From: Montifringilla adamsi
Lineage: Eukaryota; Chordata; Aves; Passeriformes; Passeridae
Direction: 5' to 3'
Length of the DNA stretch: 64,000 bases
Assembly: GCA_017590115.1 (NCBI GenBank)
Contig: JAGGNK010006448.1
Span: 7,240,099 to 7,304,098, forward strand
Within the stretch, counting starts at the first letter, position 1. Every line of letters starts with the position of its first letter. The position numbers and the translations under genes were made by a program. This document shows, one piece after another, positions 1 through 11,884 of the stretch. The notes below the pieces were generated by a model. It saw nothing but the letters and a program-made list of their open reading frames with translations, had not been told where the DNA came from and did not search any database.

Positions 1-1910
1 GTTAGACAACTGCATTTAGACACTTAAATCAGTGTCGCTCTAGTCTAATGCTGCATCAATTTTCACTGATTATAAAAAAAATATCTAAAAATCATTAAAA
101 AACTTTAAGCCATGGTGAACTAGTAGAAGATAAACAGCTGAAGGAGAAACGCCCTCCTAAAATTATTTTTTTAGAATACTCTGTGGCCATAAAACCATTA
201 GGAGTTTTCTGTTTTTCTAGAATCTTTAAGTTACAGAAAATTGAAGAACAAAACATACATGCTGTTTCTGAATATTCAACATACATATTATTGTGGAGAA
301 TAACTGCAATATTTCCCTTGTTAGTAGCATCCCCAAGTGAATTTACCAGATATACCACTGTGCTTGTGTTACCCTTTGTGTATATCGTGTGAGTGTGTGT
401 CCATTGAATGGAATATGATTCATGTTTTCTTTCAAAGTCTGGTCATCTCCACTGTCACTATGTTGCAGCATATTCAGAATTGAACGTATTTGGAAATTCC
501 TCCAGGTTAAAAAAAATAAATATTTCCTTTGTCAACCGATAAATTTGTACAGAATTAAAAATTATAAAGACTGGAGCTATTTTAGTCAAAGTTTATACTG
601 TCAGTAATAGATATATTTAGTGTTTATGTAAAGAGGTTTTTTACAAATATTTGATACACCTATTATTGTTGATGCCCATTGTCCCTTGTTCTGACTTTCA
701 AGTCATCTGATCTGGATAAAAACAAAAAAACCCCCACCTTATTACAATCTTTTTTTTTGCACTAAAAAAAAAAAAGGTTTTGATTCTATAAGTCTGACAT
801 CTGGTGAAGTCTAGAGGAAAGAGCTGGGAATTTTGATAGGTATGAGAAAAGCAAAAACAATGAAAGATTTTAAGGCTGAATGCATATAGACTAAATAGCA
901 TTGCATAATGTTATAAAATATCTCAAATAACATTACATAATATTGTAAATATCTCAAACTGCTTTTCAAAGTTACACATGCCCTCCCTGCTGAAGCACAG
1001 ACGATCCTCTGACATGGCATGTGAACGTCCCTGTATTGTGCACTACCTCCCACCTTCATTCACCAAAGCATTAGTAACTTTGCAGTTATTGCATCACAAA
1101 CCCTAGTTTTTGATCTGCTTTTTCACTTAGAGAAGAATTTCAGATAATTTAATAGAAATGTATAAAGCTTCATGTATCAAGTACTGTCTGATGATTTGCC
1201 CATGGGTCAGTCACGGCTTTAGGAGAATGCAAATTCATTTGGTGTAGTTTGTTCCTTTCAGCTTACACTGGCTCACTTCCCCTCACCTGTTCCTTTGCCT
1301 TGTTCTAAAAAGTGAGAAATGTTCTTCACAAGGAAAGTGAAACAGATCCACTATGCACATTTTTTTCTCTGTGTGGCCTCACCTTATTTCTGTATGTGGT
1401 GTTACTTCTTAATCTTGCCTGAATTATTCGAAACAATGACAAAATTGTAAGTATAAATGCATGATTTGCCTGTTAGGCAAATGTGATAGATAACATATTC
1501 ACTGCAGAAATAGTTTAGATAATAATATGTGAAAAGGAGAAAACAGTACACCATTTTGAATAAATATCTAGGCTTTAATAATTTGCTAATTATGCTCTCC
1601 TAGTATGGCAGATCCACTTAAACATAGGGTCCTAGGCTCCAGAGCTTTTTAATAGTATTGCTATTATTTATCCTGTTTCTGAGCCACAGGTTTTTTTTCC
1701 TTGTCATTGATTTCTTTTTCCCAATAGAAATATCTGTTTTCTATTTTACATTTTTCATAATGTTTAAACTTAAATCAAATGTTACTAGTTACCAAATCAA
1801 ATGTTACAACTACATGAAATGCAGTGATATAACATATGAAGGGACAGAAGATAAATTTGGAGATATCTATAATATATATCCATAAAAGCTTGGAGATATG
1901 TATGAATATC

Positions 1911-1952
1911 TGTGTGTGTGTGTGTGTGTGTTGATAGAAATATATATATATA
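1911..1952. repeat. (TG)10 plus (TA)6 microsatellite
   Basis: Ten uninterrupted TG units at 1911-1930 are followed ten bases later by six TA units at 1941-1952. This is a compound dinucleotide microsatellite and is likely to be length-polymorphic. Confidence 0.95.
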
Positions 1953-2268
1953 CCTTCCCTTCAAATGTGTAGTCAGCTTTGGGTGAATATATTGAGACAT
2001 TGAAAGTTTTAATATAAAGTATTGGGTGTTATTACCTTTAAAAGTCTCATGACTTAAGACAAGCTCAGAAATATAATTGAGCTTTATATATCAAGCCAGC
2101 TTTAACTGTTCAAGTCAGATTATAATACTGAAGCAACATATGCTATAGTGCTTCAATATATGTTATATATGCTTCTATAGTATTTTGCCTGAATTTATTT
2201 TTCAAAAGTTGCAATATATTACACTCAATACTTAAAGTTTTGGTTCAGCACATGAAGTACTACAAATT

Positions 2269-2289
2269 AAAAAAAAAAAAAAAAAAAAA
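2269..2289. repeat. Poly(A) run, 21 bases
   Basis: This is an uninterrupted run of A. I see no retroposon body upstream that would make it a poly(A) tail, and CR1 elements do not end in poly(A), so I call it a simple homopolymer. Confidence 0.9.
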
Positions 2290-3551
2290 GCAGTCAGTAA
2301 TATGAAAAGTCAGTCTTCCAAATGCTTCGTATTTGAAGAAGTATCTCATATAATCATAGTACTAATGTTTTGTTTGCCAGGCCATTGGGCAGTCATGTAA
2401 ATTGCGTGCTAAATATTTGTTTAGAATTATTTTCTACTCTGTGTACGTACTTAAAAATAATTACTCTTGATGAAAAATCTCTACAGAATTAAGCCAAAAT
2501 AACACTTGCATTTTGATAAACAACTTATTTTCCTCTATTTGTACTGAAATGATGAGAGGCAAATGCAGACTTAACATAGATATTCACATTCAGTGTTTTA
2601 CAAGTATAGTTTAGAAACATAGTAAATGGAAATTGTTTCAGCAACTGGTAAATATTATATATAATTGGTATGGAAATTAATTTGATAAAATAATCAGGAA
2701 ACCAGAGACTTAAAGACTAATCAGAGGTAAGAAAATTATTACAGGAGGGAAAGAATTAAATTGAAGTGACCATAAAATCATAGAAAGCATTTTTACCTGC
2801 CAGTAATACACCTTCAGTAATTCCCCTCCAAACCCCATAAATGTTATATTTATAGAATGTCGGTACAATTCTTTTAGGCAGGAAAGAATTTCTACTAATG
2901 AGACCCAAGGGACCTGCACTGAATTGCCTTTCCAAGATATTTCCTGTGAACTTGGAAAAGTCCTGACAGCTCTCTGTGAGGATTCTGCCTCATTCAGCTT
3001 TGGGGAGCTGTGATAAAGGTGTCCACATCACCTGGTCACCCATTATATTCACAAGAAAAAAAATTTTTTTTTAGAGTAGATACATTGGATTTACTTTAAA
3101 TATCTACTTTGTGAAGAGACAATGTGTCTTTCTCTCAGCCACAAAAAAAGACCCTGAGATGAAGCCCATTTTACATGTCATTTTGAGAATTGTAAAATGA
3201 AGAATGTGATCCTGCCTTTCTCCGTGGAAGAATAATGAGTTTTAAATCGGAAGCATTGTGAATTTCACTGGGTTTAAATAAGATAAATATGAATACCTGG
3301 ATGTAGAAATAGAATTGATAGATCTAATTATCAGCAAATAATTCTGATATATCAATCCACTAATGAATGAGCCATGACAGAATGACTTATATAGCTTAAA
3401 GGACAGACAAAAATGCCAGATTTACAGGACCATAAATAAAAGGAACCTGAAACTCAGTAGCAAAAATAAGTGTGTCCTGAGGTTGGATCTGTTCTTGTTC
3501 TTCTACAAATAAATTTAAAGTAAATATGCAAGATTAAGTGAAGTTCTCAAG

Positions 3552-4990
3552 ATCACGGAGTCATAAAATAGTTTAGTGTAGAAGGGTCCTCAAAGAACAT
3601 CTAGTCCAACCTTTCTGTAATAAGCTCAGACGTCTTCAACTAGATTAGGTTTCTCAGAACCCCATCTAACCTGGCTTGGAATCTTTCCTGGGATGGGACA
3701 CTCTTTTGGTGTTTTGCCATCCTCATTGTAAAAAATTCTTTATAGCTAGTCTAAATCTACCCTCTTTTAATTAAAACTCCTTACCCCTTGTCCTGTCTCA
3801 ACAGGTCCATGCAAGAAGTTTGTCCCCAAGTTTCTTACAAGCTCCCTTTGTACTCCCATGTACTGCAAGACCACGATAAGGTCTTCCTGAAGTCTTCTCA
3901 AGGCTGATCAACCAAACCATCTCAGACTTTTCTCACAGGAGTGATGCTTCAGACCTCTGATCATTTCTGTGGCTCTTCTCTGGACCCACTTCAACAGGTC
4001 TACTTCTTTCTTGAGCTGAAGAACCCAGAGCCGGATGCAGTGCACGTGGTGTCTCAAAAGAGCAGAATACAGGAAGAAAATTACCTCCATCACTTGCTGG
4101 CAATGGTTCTCTTGTTTTTCTGTCCAGTCTCCATCCACCAGCACCTCCAAGTCCTTCTCAGAAGGGCTGCTCCCAACCCCTTCAACCCCAAGCTTGTTTT
4201 GACACTGAGGGTTGTCCTGACCCAGATGTAGCACCTTGCATTATATGGTTTCACCTGAGCCTGCTTGTCCCCTCTTGAATGGCATCCTGTCCTTCAGGTG
4301 TGTCATCTGAACCACTAAACTTGATGTCATTTGCAAACTGACTGAAAGTGCACTCCATCCAACTCTCTATGTCACTGATGAAGACATGAAAAAACACTGA
4401 TCCCAATATGGACCTCTGAGGGGCACACCCTTCCATTGATTTCCATCTGAACATTGAGGCACTGGGCACTATCTTCTGGATGTAACTATCCAACCATTTC
4501 CTCATCCACTAATCAGTCCCCCCATAAAATCCATGTCTCTCTGATTTAGAGGGAAGGATGTTGCGGGGGACCATGTCAAAGGACTGATGGAAGTTCAGAT
4601 AGATTACATCCATAGCCCTGCCCTCATCTACTGATGTAATCATTCCATCATAGGCCACTGGTTTGGTCAATCAGTACTTGCATTTGGTGAAGCAATGTTG
4701 CCTGTTTTGAACCACTTGCCTGTCCTTTATTATCTTGGTACAGCTTCTAAGAGGATCTGTTCCATGATCTTCCCAGGGTCTTCTGTTTTCTGCCCTTTTT
4801 AAATGTAGATGCATTGTTTCCCTTCTTCCAGTCACCAGGAGCCTTACCTGACACCCATGACTTGTAAAGTATGATGGAGAGTGGCTTGGCAGCTACATCA
4901 GCTGATCCCCTCAGGACTCTGGGATGCATCTCATAAGGTCCCATAGACATATGTATGGTCAAGTTCCACAGGTGGTCACAATCCTGAGCT
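3552..4990 (-). mobile_element. CR1 LINE, 5'-truncated, with decayed reverse transcriptase
   Basis: Read on the minus strand, this runs from the middle of the CR1 ORF2 reverse transcriptase to the 3' end. Around 4750-4960 the translation resembles the CR1 motif MGPDGMHPRVLR (here it reads MGPYEMHPRVLR) followed by a PLSII-like stretch. Around 4260-4500 it carries a PQ-S-LG block and a FA-D-K block typical of the RT palm. The plus-strand sequence at 3552-4200 is the familiar reverse-complement CR1 3' region, including the segments about lists of hosts' flanking 'tctggaccca' and 'ttaccccttgtcctgtc'. The ORF is broken by stops and shifts, and the catalytic FADD-type motif reads FAND, so the copy is inactive. 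The 3' boundary (low coordinate) is clear; the 5' truncation point near 4990 is approximate. Confidence 0.93.
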
Positions 4991-7067
4991 TCTCTATCCT
5001 CTGAATGCTTATTTGATATTTTACTGAATGACTTTTTCTTGTTTAGATGATGTCTTATCTATCAAGATTGTTGTCTGCGGTCTCAGGAACTGGAGTGAGT
5101 GTAGGTGTGTGAATGAATGTGTGAGCACTAGTGAAGATCAATCTGCTCTTGATGGTGAGCAGGTGAAGTGGCTTATTGAGTGTGAAAAACAAACAGAGAG
5201 AGAAAGAACCTTGTTTGTCTACTGGCCTGGATGTGGATCAACTTTTTTGAAATGTTTAAATCCCACAAAAATGGGTTGCTTATTCACCAAAACTAGAAAT
5301 AAAACCTTTAAAATCTTTTTGAATCATAATGGAAAATGAATTTTCAGATGTGACCTGAAAAACAGAGATGGGGACTGCATAATGTTTTGGGGTTTTTTTC
5401 TATGAAAGGCATGAGGGACTAACCAGCAGGTGGAAGCATATAGAAGTACACATGAATATTTGTGCATATTTAACACATTTTACGCACAAACATTTTTTTT
5501 AAAATGTGCTGTTCACTCATTTTCATTCAAAGGGAAAGTTTTTACAACAGTACTTGCTTTGAAGGAGAAAGACATCCATCTTTTGCATTTGTTACGCTAA
5601 ATGATTTCTAAGCTGAAGATGTGACATGCTATTAAACTTTATCTTCTTAACATTATTGCTGTTCTGCAATCATTACAAAGAAATTGTAGTGTGGAACAAT
5701 ACACAGAGAACATATGTTAAAAAAAAGTTAAATGGTTTTGTGAATACATGAATACGTGCCCTGTGGTTAGACATAACTGTAGAATTGTGTTCGGATGAAA
5801 CCTGAGGTGACAAGTAAGGGAACACACTAATTTAATAACAGTTGATGAATTAAGAAACTGTATTACTTTTTAAAATCACTTAGGAAGTCTCCTTTCAAAA
5901 CCCTTGGTAGTCTGGCTTATTCTTCTGGACAGCATGTCAAAAAGATTTGGAAACACACAGTCTGTACAAACCACCGTGTCTGGTTCAGCTTCTTTTTCAC
6001 TTTCTAAAGAAACTTACATCAAAGCTTTGTATTTCCATTTCAATAAATATACTCTGTTTAAGGGTTTACTGTTTGGGACAAAATAATGCTGATTATCACA
6101 AAATTTATTGTAAGCTGAATACATAACCTCTTGCATCCATCACTTTTATATAAACTTCCTTTAAAAGGAGAAGAATATTTTAATGAAACAAAGTCCAAGC
6201 ATTCTTAATGATGATGAACCACTCTTTCATATTTATATGCAACAGAAACCAAACCATTTACACAAATGTTAATTTCCAGGAAAACTCTTAATATGGTGGC
6301 ACAAGTATCTAATGATTATAGTCAAATATCACAAACTTTATAAACTCAATGTCACAAAAATATGTATGGCACAATTTGAACTTGACAGTTGTGGTTTCTA
6401 AAATGTTTTCAAAACAGTCAGGGAATGACTATGATTGAAGTGAAAAAATAACTTACATACTGAAAGCATAAGTTCCAGTACTCATAAAGTCCTCAAAGAC
6501 AGACATTTCAGTTACTTTTTAAAATGGATTTAAATATTTTCATATTTACTCTTCATATTCCATAATGGATCATTTCAATGAATTCTTTATGAATCACAAA
6601 TTAACATGATGCCTAAACCAACAAGAAATTAGTGAGTTCTCCTCTGAGTAGAAGTGGGAAGGCAATGTCATCATGTACAAAAAAGACAGAACTTCTGAAG
6701 CTGTGTGAAGATGTGTGTTAAATACAGAAGTAATTGTAGTACAAACATGTTTCTGCGTACATATACATATTTCTAAGCAGCACAGGTTCTAGCTCCAACT
6801 TCTTATTTGTCAGTATTTGAACATTATTAAAACCTCAGAGCTACCACTGAACAAACTGTTTACTGATTCTGTGAAAATACAGTGTTAAATGGAATAAACC
6901 TCTGAATTAATTTTATCTTTTGGAAGTGACTCAAAGAGTCAACAATGTCCTGAGTTGAAGGCTAAAATCTGGTCCCAAGAGAAAGACGTGACTTTTCTCC
7001 TCCTGCAGTAGTGATAATAATGTAGCATGCACACTTTTTTATTTCCTACTAGGAATGACTGAAAGAA
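4991..7067. other. Gene-free stretch between two CR1 copies
   Basis: No gene is recognisable. Positions 5084-5165 contain a G/T-rich block with a GTGTGAGCACTAG core that recurs in related form near 60335. A near-consensus CTCF-type site lies at 5423-5435. The remainder is unique-looking AT-rich sequence. The 103-codon open frame at 5028-5339 overlaps the G/T-rich block and shows no domain. Confidence 0.5.
5423..5435 (+). promoter_or_regulatory. CTCF-like motif, one mismatch
   Basis: CCAGCAGGTGGAA matches the CTCF core CCASYAGRKGGCR except for A in place of the C at position 12. Single-mismatch matches occur by chance, so this is only a candidate. Confidence 0.25.
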
Positions 7068-7429
7068 TTTGGTTTGTTCAGACTGAAAAAGAGACAGCTT
7101 GGAAGTGACTTGTGGCCTTCCAGGACCTGAAAGGAGCCTTCAAGACAGATGGAGAAAGACTTTTTACAAGAGTGTGTAGTGAAAGAACAAAGGGAAATGG
7201 AATCAAACTGAAAGTAAGTTTAGATTAATTATTAGGAAAAAAAGTTCTTTGAGTGGGGAGATAGTCAAATAGGTTGCCTAGAGAAATTGTGGCTGTTCCA
7301 TCCCTGAAGGTGTTCAAGGCCAGGCTGGATAGGGCTCTGATTAATCTGCCCATGCTCATGGTAGAAGATTGCAAGTAGATGATCTTTAATGTTCCTTCCA
7401 ACCCAAACCATTCTGTGACTCTGTGAATT
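7068..7429 (+). mobile_element. CR1 LINE 3' end fragment
   Basis: This plus-strand sequence follows the CR1 3' region. It includes a GAAAAAGAGACAGCTTGGAA-like start, the 'gttgcctagagaaattgtggctgttccat' region, the 'ggtgttcaaggccaggctgg' signature and a tail ending in TTCTGTGACTCTGTGAA, the usual CR1 direct-repeat terminus. It is 5'-truncated and has small indels, so it is an old copy. The start is approximate. Confidence 0.9.
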
Positions 7430-7856
7430 ACAGTACTTGACCCATGATACTGTGTCTCTCTGTCCAGTCTACAGAATTCAAATTGTATTATAGTCATACA
7501 TTTAGTCACAATGACTGTAAGAAAAAAAAGACTTACCTCTTTTTCCTGATCTTTTGTGTCTTAGAATGCAGCAATGATTATAACTGTTAGCTATGCAAAG
7601 CCAAAAATGTCACCAGTCTTAGGATTTTCAGCCTACAGTTCATGTTCCAAAGATGAAATAGTTGAATTTATGTATTCTTCAGATTATTTTCCTGCTTCAT
7701 TTAAAAACATTCATAACAGAGACTTAACAGAATCTTGGTGTATTTAATGCTCTGCTACATTTCTGATAAAGTTCTATGGGGGATTTTTAGCTTCATCTAA
7801 TCTAATCTAATTTTTCCCCATTAAATTTTAAGGATCGTTATTATTTTTGTAATTAT

Positions 7857-7949
7857 TTATTATTATTTATTATTGTAATATATATTATATTATATATAAT
7901 TATATATATATAATTTATTAATAATTATGGTATTATTTATACCATAATT
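7857..7949. repeat. AT-rich tract with 10-bp-arm inverted repeat
   Basis: Low-complexity TA/TTA sequence is followed by AATTATGGTA (7923-7932), a seven-base loop and TACCATAATT (7940-7949). The arms are perfect complements. Confidence 0.85.
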
Positions 7950-10900
7950 TTAGATATTTAAGAAATTGTCAACTTGTTTTTTTCATTAGGATGACCAGTT
8001 CCAGTTCATTCAATCTTTTGATAGAAATCATATTTCCTGGATACTAATAATCATTCTGATGTCTCATCTTTTTCCATCTGTTCCAAATAATTCTTTAAGT
8101 TAATTCTTACCTGACAGTAAGTATTTAGCTGAAACCTTTGTGGTTTTGAATAAACAGGAAATATTACTTTTGGGGTTTTTTTTGCATATCTGACTTTCTT
8201 GCAAGTCTTTAATCACAGTCACTTCACCTCTAACGTTTCACCAAGCAGCTCAAAATTCTTTTTCTTTAGATGTGAGGTTTATGTGTGCATACATTTCTGC
8301 ATGTCCATAGATATATGCTTTAGACCATGGATATTTTCTATATGCACATATACATATTTTAGACTGTGATTTTGACCATGATGTTTTATTTCTTTCAAGC
8401 ATCTGGTTGTTTTACCCTTAATATTGGCAAAAATATTTTCTTCATTGTTACTGGAGTGTACATGTGATCACACATAAAGAAATGGTTCAGCACTGAACAG
8501 CTGCTTTGCCCTACCTTAACCTCTCTTAAACTAAGGTGAAAAAGACCTGTGATTCTTGCTGAAGAGTCCAGACTATCACAGAGAATGAACCTCTTTCTCT
8601 TTTCATATTTGCAAAGAATATGTTAGCACAAATAATAGGTTATGTGCATATATATATGGGCAAATAAAAACATAAACTTTTATGCAATTAAAGTGAAGTT
8701 TTGGAATTCCTGATTTTTTACTGAGATAAACAAATGAACACATCCTGGAGATAAACTGTTTAATTTAATTTTCTGCCTGCAAATATACCTTTATAATGAC
8801 TAATTACTTCTATAATTACTTATTACTTCTGAAGACCATGAAGCTATAGGTTTTTTTTCATGGAAACTGCACAAGTGACCTGTCTCTGGGAGACTGAGTT
8901 AAATTCTTGTTATTATAACTCTGAATTCAAACCTTAGAATGGGATTTTTTTCCATAAACCAGAGAAAATGTCATTTACTGTTACATCCCACAGTAAGCTA
9001 ACAAGAATGACAGTTAAGCTATTTGCTATAATCTGTAAGGAAATCACTCTGGAGACATTTAGAAAAATAAGTGAAGAGTGCATTTACAGCTTTGGTCATT
9101 TAGGTAAGTTTTATCAAAGGGCTTTGGCAAAATAAAGATCTCATGGATGTTTAGAGCTGCTTTTTTCTTGTGCTATTCTGCTCTGTAAGTCAAAAGGGAC
9201 AAATATCAAAGATAAATACCTTTTTTATTTCTCACTAACATGTTCTTGTTGACACAACCACTCCATCCCATATATATGGAAAGAAGTAGCTGTTCATTAG
9301 AATCATGCATGGCACAGTCTTGTTTGGAAAATAGAGTTCTAGGAGCAAATCTAGATGACGAGTATAAACTATAAGGAAATACAGATGTTTTATTTCTTAA
9401 AAAACTCGATAATTTAAAAAAGCAGGATGTGTAATAGGGAAAATATTTTTGTTCTGGAAAAGAATTGGAAACCATTAAATTCTGATTCACAAAGAAATGC
9501 CACCATAGAAAAATCCACATTTTAAACTAAATGAAACAATTAATGAAAATGCAAAAAGAAAAAAGCTATATGTATTATGAACTTTCCAATGTTCTTTCAG
9601 AAAGGTTATTGTAAATTCTGCTCTTTGAATTAAAATGGTGCAGAATATGAAATATTCAACTCTCAGTCACTTCTGCTGATGAGAGGTTGTTAAAGATATA
9701 ATATAAAAGTCAGTCTGCCTAAATATTGTGTTGGTGTTTAAGCCTTAACCTTTTTTTCTTCCTTATATGTATTAGCTCAATCCTACTAATGCCATATCTG
9801 GTTGTCTACTTCACCAGAAATTTTTGTGAAAGTGTCTACTCAGACTTTGTTACAGGCAAAAGGGAGGACATCATAAGCACAAAGCCAAAAAATTTATTGT
9901 TATTTGAATTAATGTTTTATCTGTCCAAATGAACTACTACAGAAAGTCATTATTAATAGCACAGGTTTATTTTCAAAGCAGGCAGTGGTTCCAGCATCAG
10001 TAGTTGGAGGGGCCATAGCTCTCTGGATCTAATCGGGATCTTGGACCTTGTAATTTTTTCATGTGCTGGGATTTTGTCTTTGACAATACATCTAATATTC
10101 ACTACAAACCATAAAGGAAATACTTGATATACCACGTTTCTTTCATACAGACAATTCAAACCTTTTATCAAAGATGGAATTACTTTTTGAACTTCCTGAA
10201 TTTGAAGCTTACTCTGTCTATGGGCCAGCCGAGTTTTGTATTCCAATGCATATTTAATAGGAATGATTGACAAACAGGTGAAATGGTAGCTGGAGTGGGA
10301 AAACTGATCCATCAATACAGCAACAACTTAACAAAGATTAGTAGGTAAATGGGTAGAAAACCACACAAACCTCTGCCATAGATATGTTAGCAGCGAATCT
10401 TTGCCTCTCAATTTTGTGCTCCTGTTTTACTGGTGGAAATGGTAAACATATTCTCTTCGGGAAAAGTCTCACAGGTAAAGCTGAAGCCTCAGTCAGAGGA
10501 TGATGTTTAAATGGAAAAGAAGAAATTATTATGTAACATTAATATATTAGACAGCTTCCTCTTGCTCCAAAGCAAGTAGTCTTAAAAATATTATGCCTAT
10601 TCCTGCATATCAGGGAAAATTAAGTAGTACTTAAGAAGAAGAAAAAAAAAGTTAAAGAACAAAAAGTCAAACCTATAAAACCTGAGGAAATAGAAAAAGA
10701 TCTTACAGAGAAGATGACTTTATATTTTCCTAAATATATTTTAAAAAAAGATAATTCTCAGTATTTACCATTTCATGTCTCTATACTAGTTAGAACAGAA
10801 TTGTAGTAAAAGATTTTTGATCAACCAGTAGAAGCTGTTTCAGGCTGTGTTAATAAGTTCCTTAGCTCTTTCATCTACCATGTGAACATTAAGAACATGG

Positions 10901-11374
10901 TACAATTTATCACCTTCACAATCTCCTTTAGAAGGTTGGAATAAACATCAGCAACTAATCCAAAAGCAGCTCGCACAGAGGCTTGCAGGGCTGGCAATCA
11001 GTTGGTATGAGAGATCCTATCCAGGAATGCATTTTAAGAGTCTGGCACACAAACCTGGTAATTTGTATTCTTATACTAAGGTAATGAGAACTGATAATCT
11101 TAGCTTGCTACGCAAATGAACTGTTGTGTTTTACACACATTAAGTCAAATTATAAAGTTGGAACTTCAGGTTTGCTAAGGATTGTAAGAAAACAGGAAGT
11201 AAAATATCAAAATATTTATTAAAAGTTGTTCATAAATATGTTCAATTTTGAGGAATAGGAAAGCATATAATTCCTAAAGCAAAACAGATTTTTCCATCAA
11301 GCTGTACTTTGATGGAAAATTCGAGATGCAATTCTTCTTACGCTCTTCATATAAATATTTATTTGCTTGTTTGC

Positions 11375-11431
11375 ATTGTGATCTTTTTACACAATTATCT
11401 TTGATATTTGTTTGATTGTGATCTTTTTACA
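11375..11431 (+). repeat. Tandem duplication, 17-bp core, period 40
   Basis: ATTGTGATCTTTTTACA occurs at 11375-11391 and again at 11415-11431, an exact 17-base match with a 40-base period. The intervening sequence is only loosely similar. Confidence 0.9.
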
Positions 11432-11442
11432 AAAGAGAAAAG

Positions 11443-11492
11443 AACAAAAATTATAAGCTATACACAACAAACAAAAATTATAAGTTATACAC
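11443..11492 (+). repeat. Tandem duplication, 23-bp copies, period 27
   Basis: Two 23-base copies starting AACAAAAATTATAAG lie at 11443-11465 and 11470-11492. They differ at a single C/T position. The pair sits directly beside the independent duplication at 11375-11431. Confidence 0.92.
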
Positions 11493-11816
11493 TAGTAAGT
11501 TTATTAGGACCTTAAGGATCTGTGTTGTTTTAAAAGCTCAGTGTAGAGATCATTGGCCAGTGGTGAACAACAAACACACTAACAGTTGCTTCCTAAAACC
11601 CCACAACTTAAATTTAACCAGGTCACAATATTTTATATACATGAAAAAAGAAATTTAAAAAAAGAAGAAAGAAAATAGAGAAGCAAAGGAGATGGATGAT
11701 AAAGAAAAATATGTGATACGGTACACAGAGAACAATGGAAACATACTTGAAATAATTAATTATTTCTTTTACCCTTTTTAAAATGAAGAATATTTTAATT
11801 TTTTCTCTTGTTGTGC

Positions 11817-11884
11817 TTTTTTTTTTTTTTTTTTTTTTTTTTTTGGTTTTTTTGTTTGGTTTTTTTTTTTTTTTTTTTTTGTTT
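11817..11884. repeat. Poly(T)/TG low-complexity tract
   Basis: Twenty-eight T bases (11817-11844) are followed by a short G-interrupted section and then about 21 T (11860-11880). This is a homopolymer tract with no attached retroposon body that I can identify. Its length may be unreliable in assemblies. Confidence 0.9.

Larger units (their letters stand above)
1..3551. other. Gene-free AT-rich stretch
   Basis: Every reading frame here is short, lacks recognisable domains and looks like chance in AT-rich DNA. The stretch holds a TG/TA microsatellite near 1911-1952, a 21-base A run at 2269-2289, and otherwise unique-looking sequence. No splice-flanked exon or RNA gene is recognisable. Confidence 0.6.

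Noticed and set aside
1797..2000. Minus-strand frame rich in His-Thr
   Set aside because: The (HT)n stretch is translated TG microsatellite.
3908..4505. Open frames of 84-108 codons on both strands
   Set aside because: They are pieces of, or antisense to, the decayed CR1 element, not host genes.
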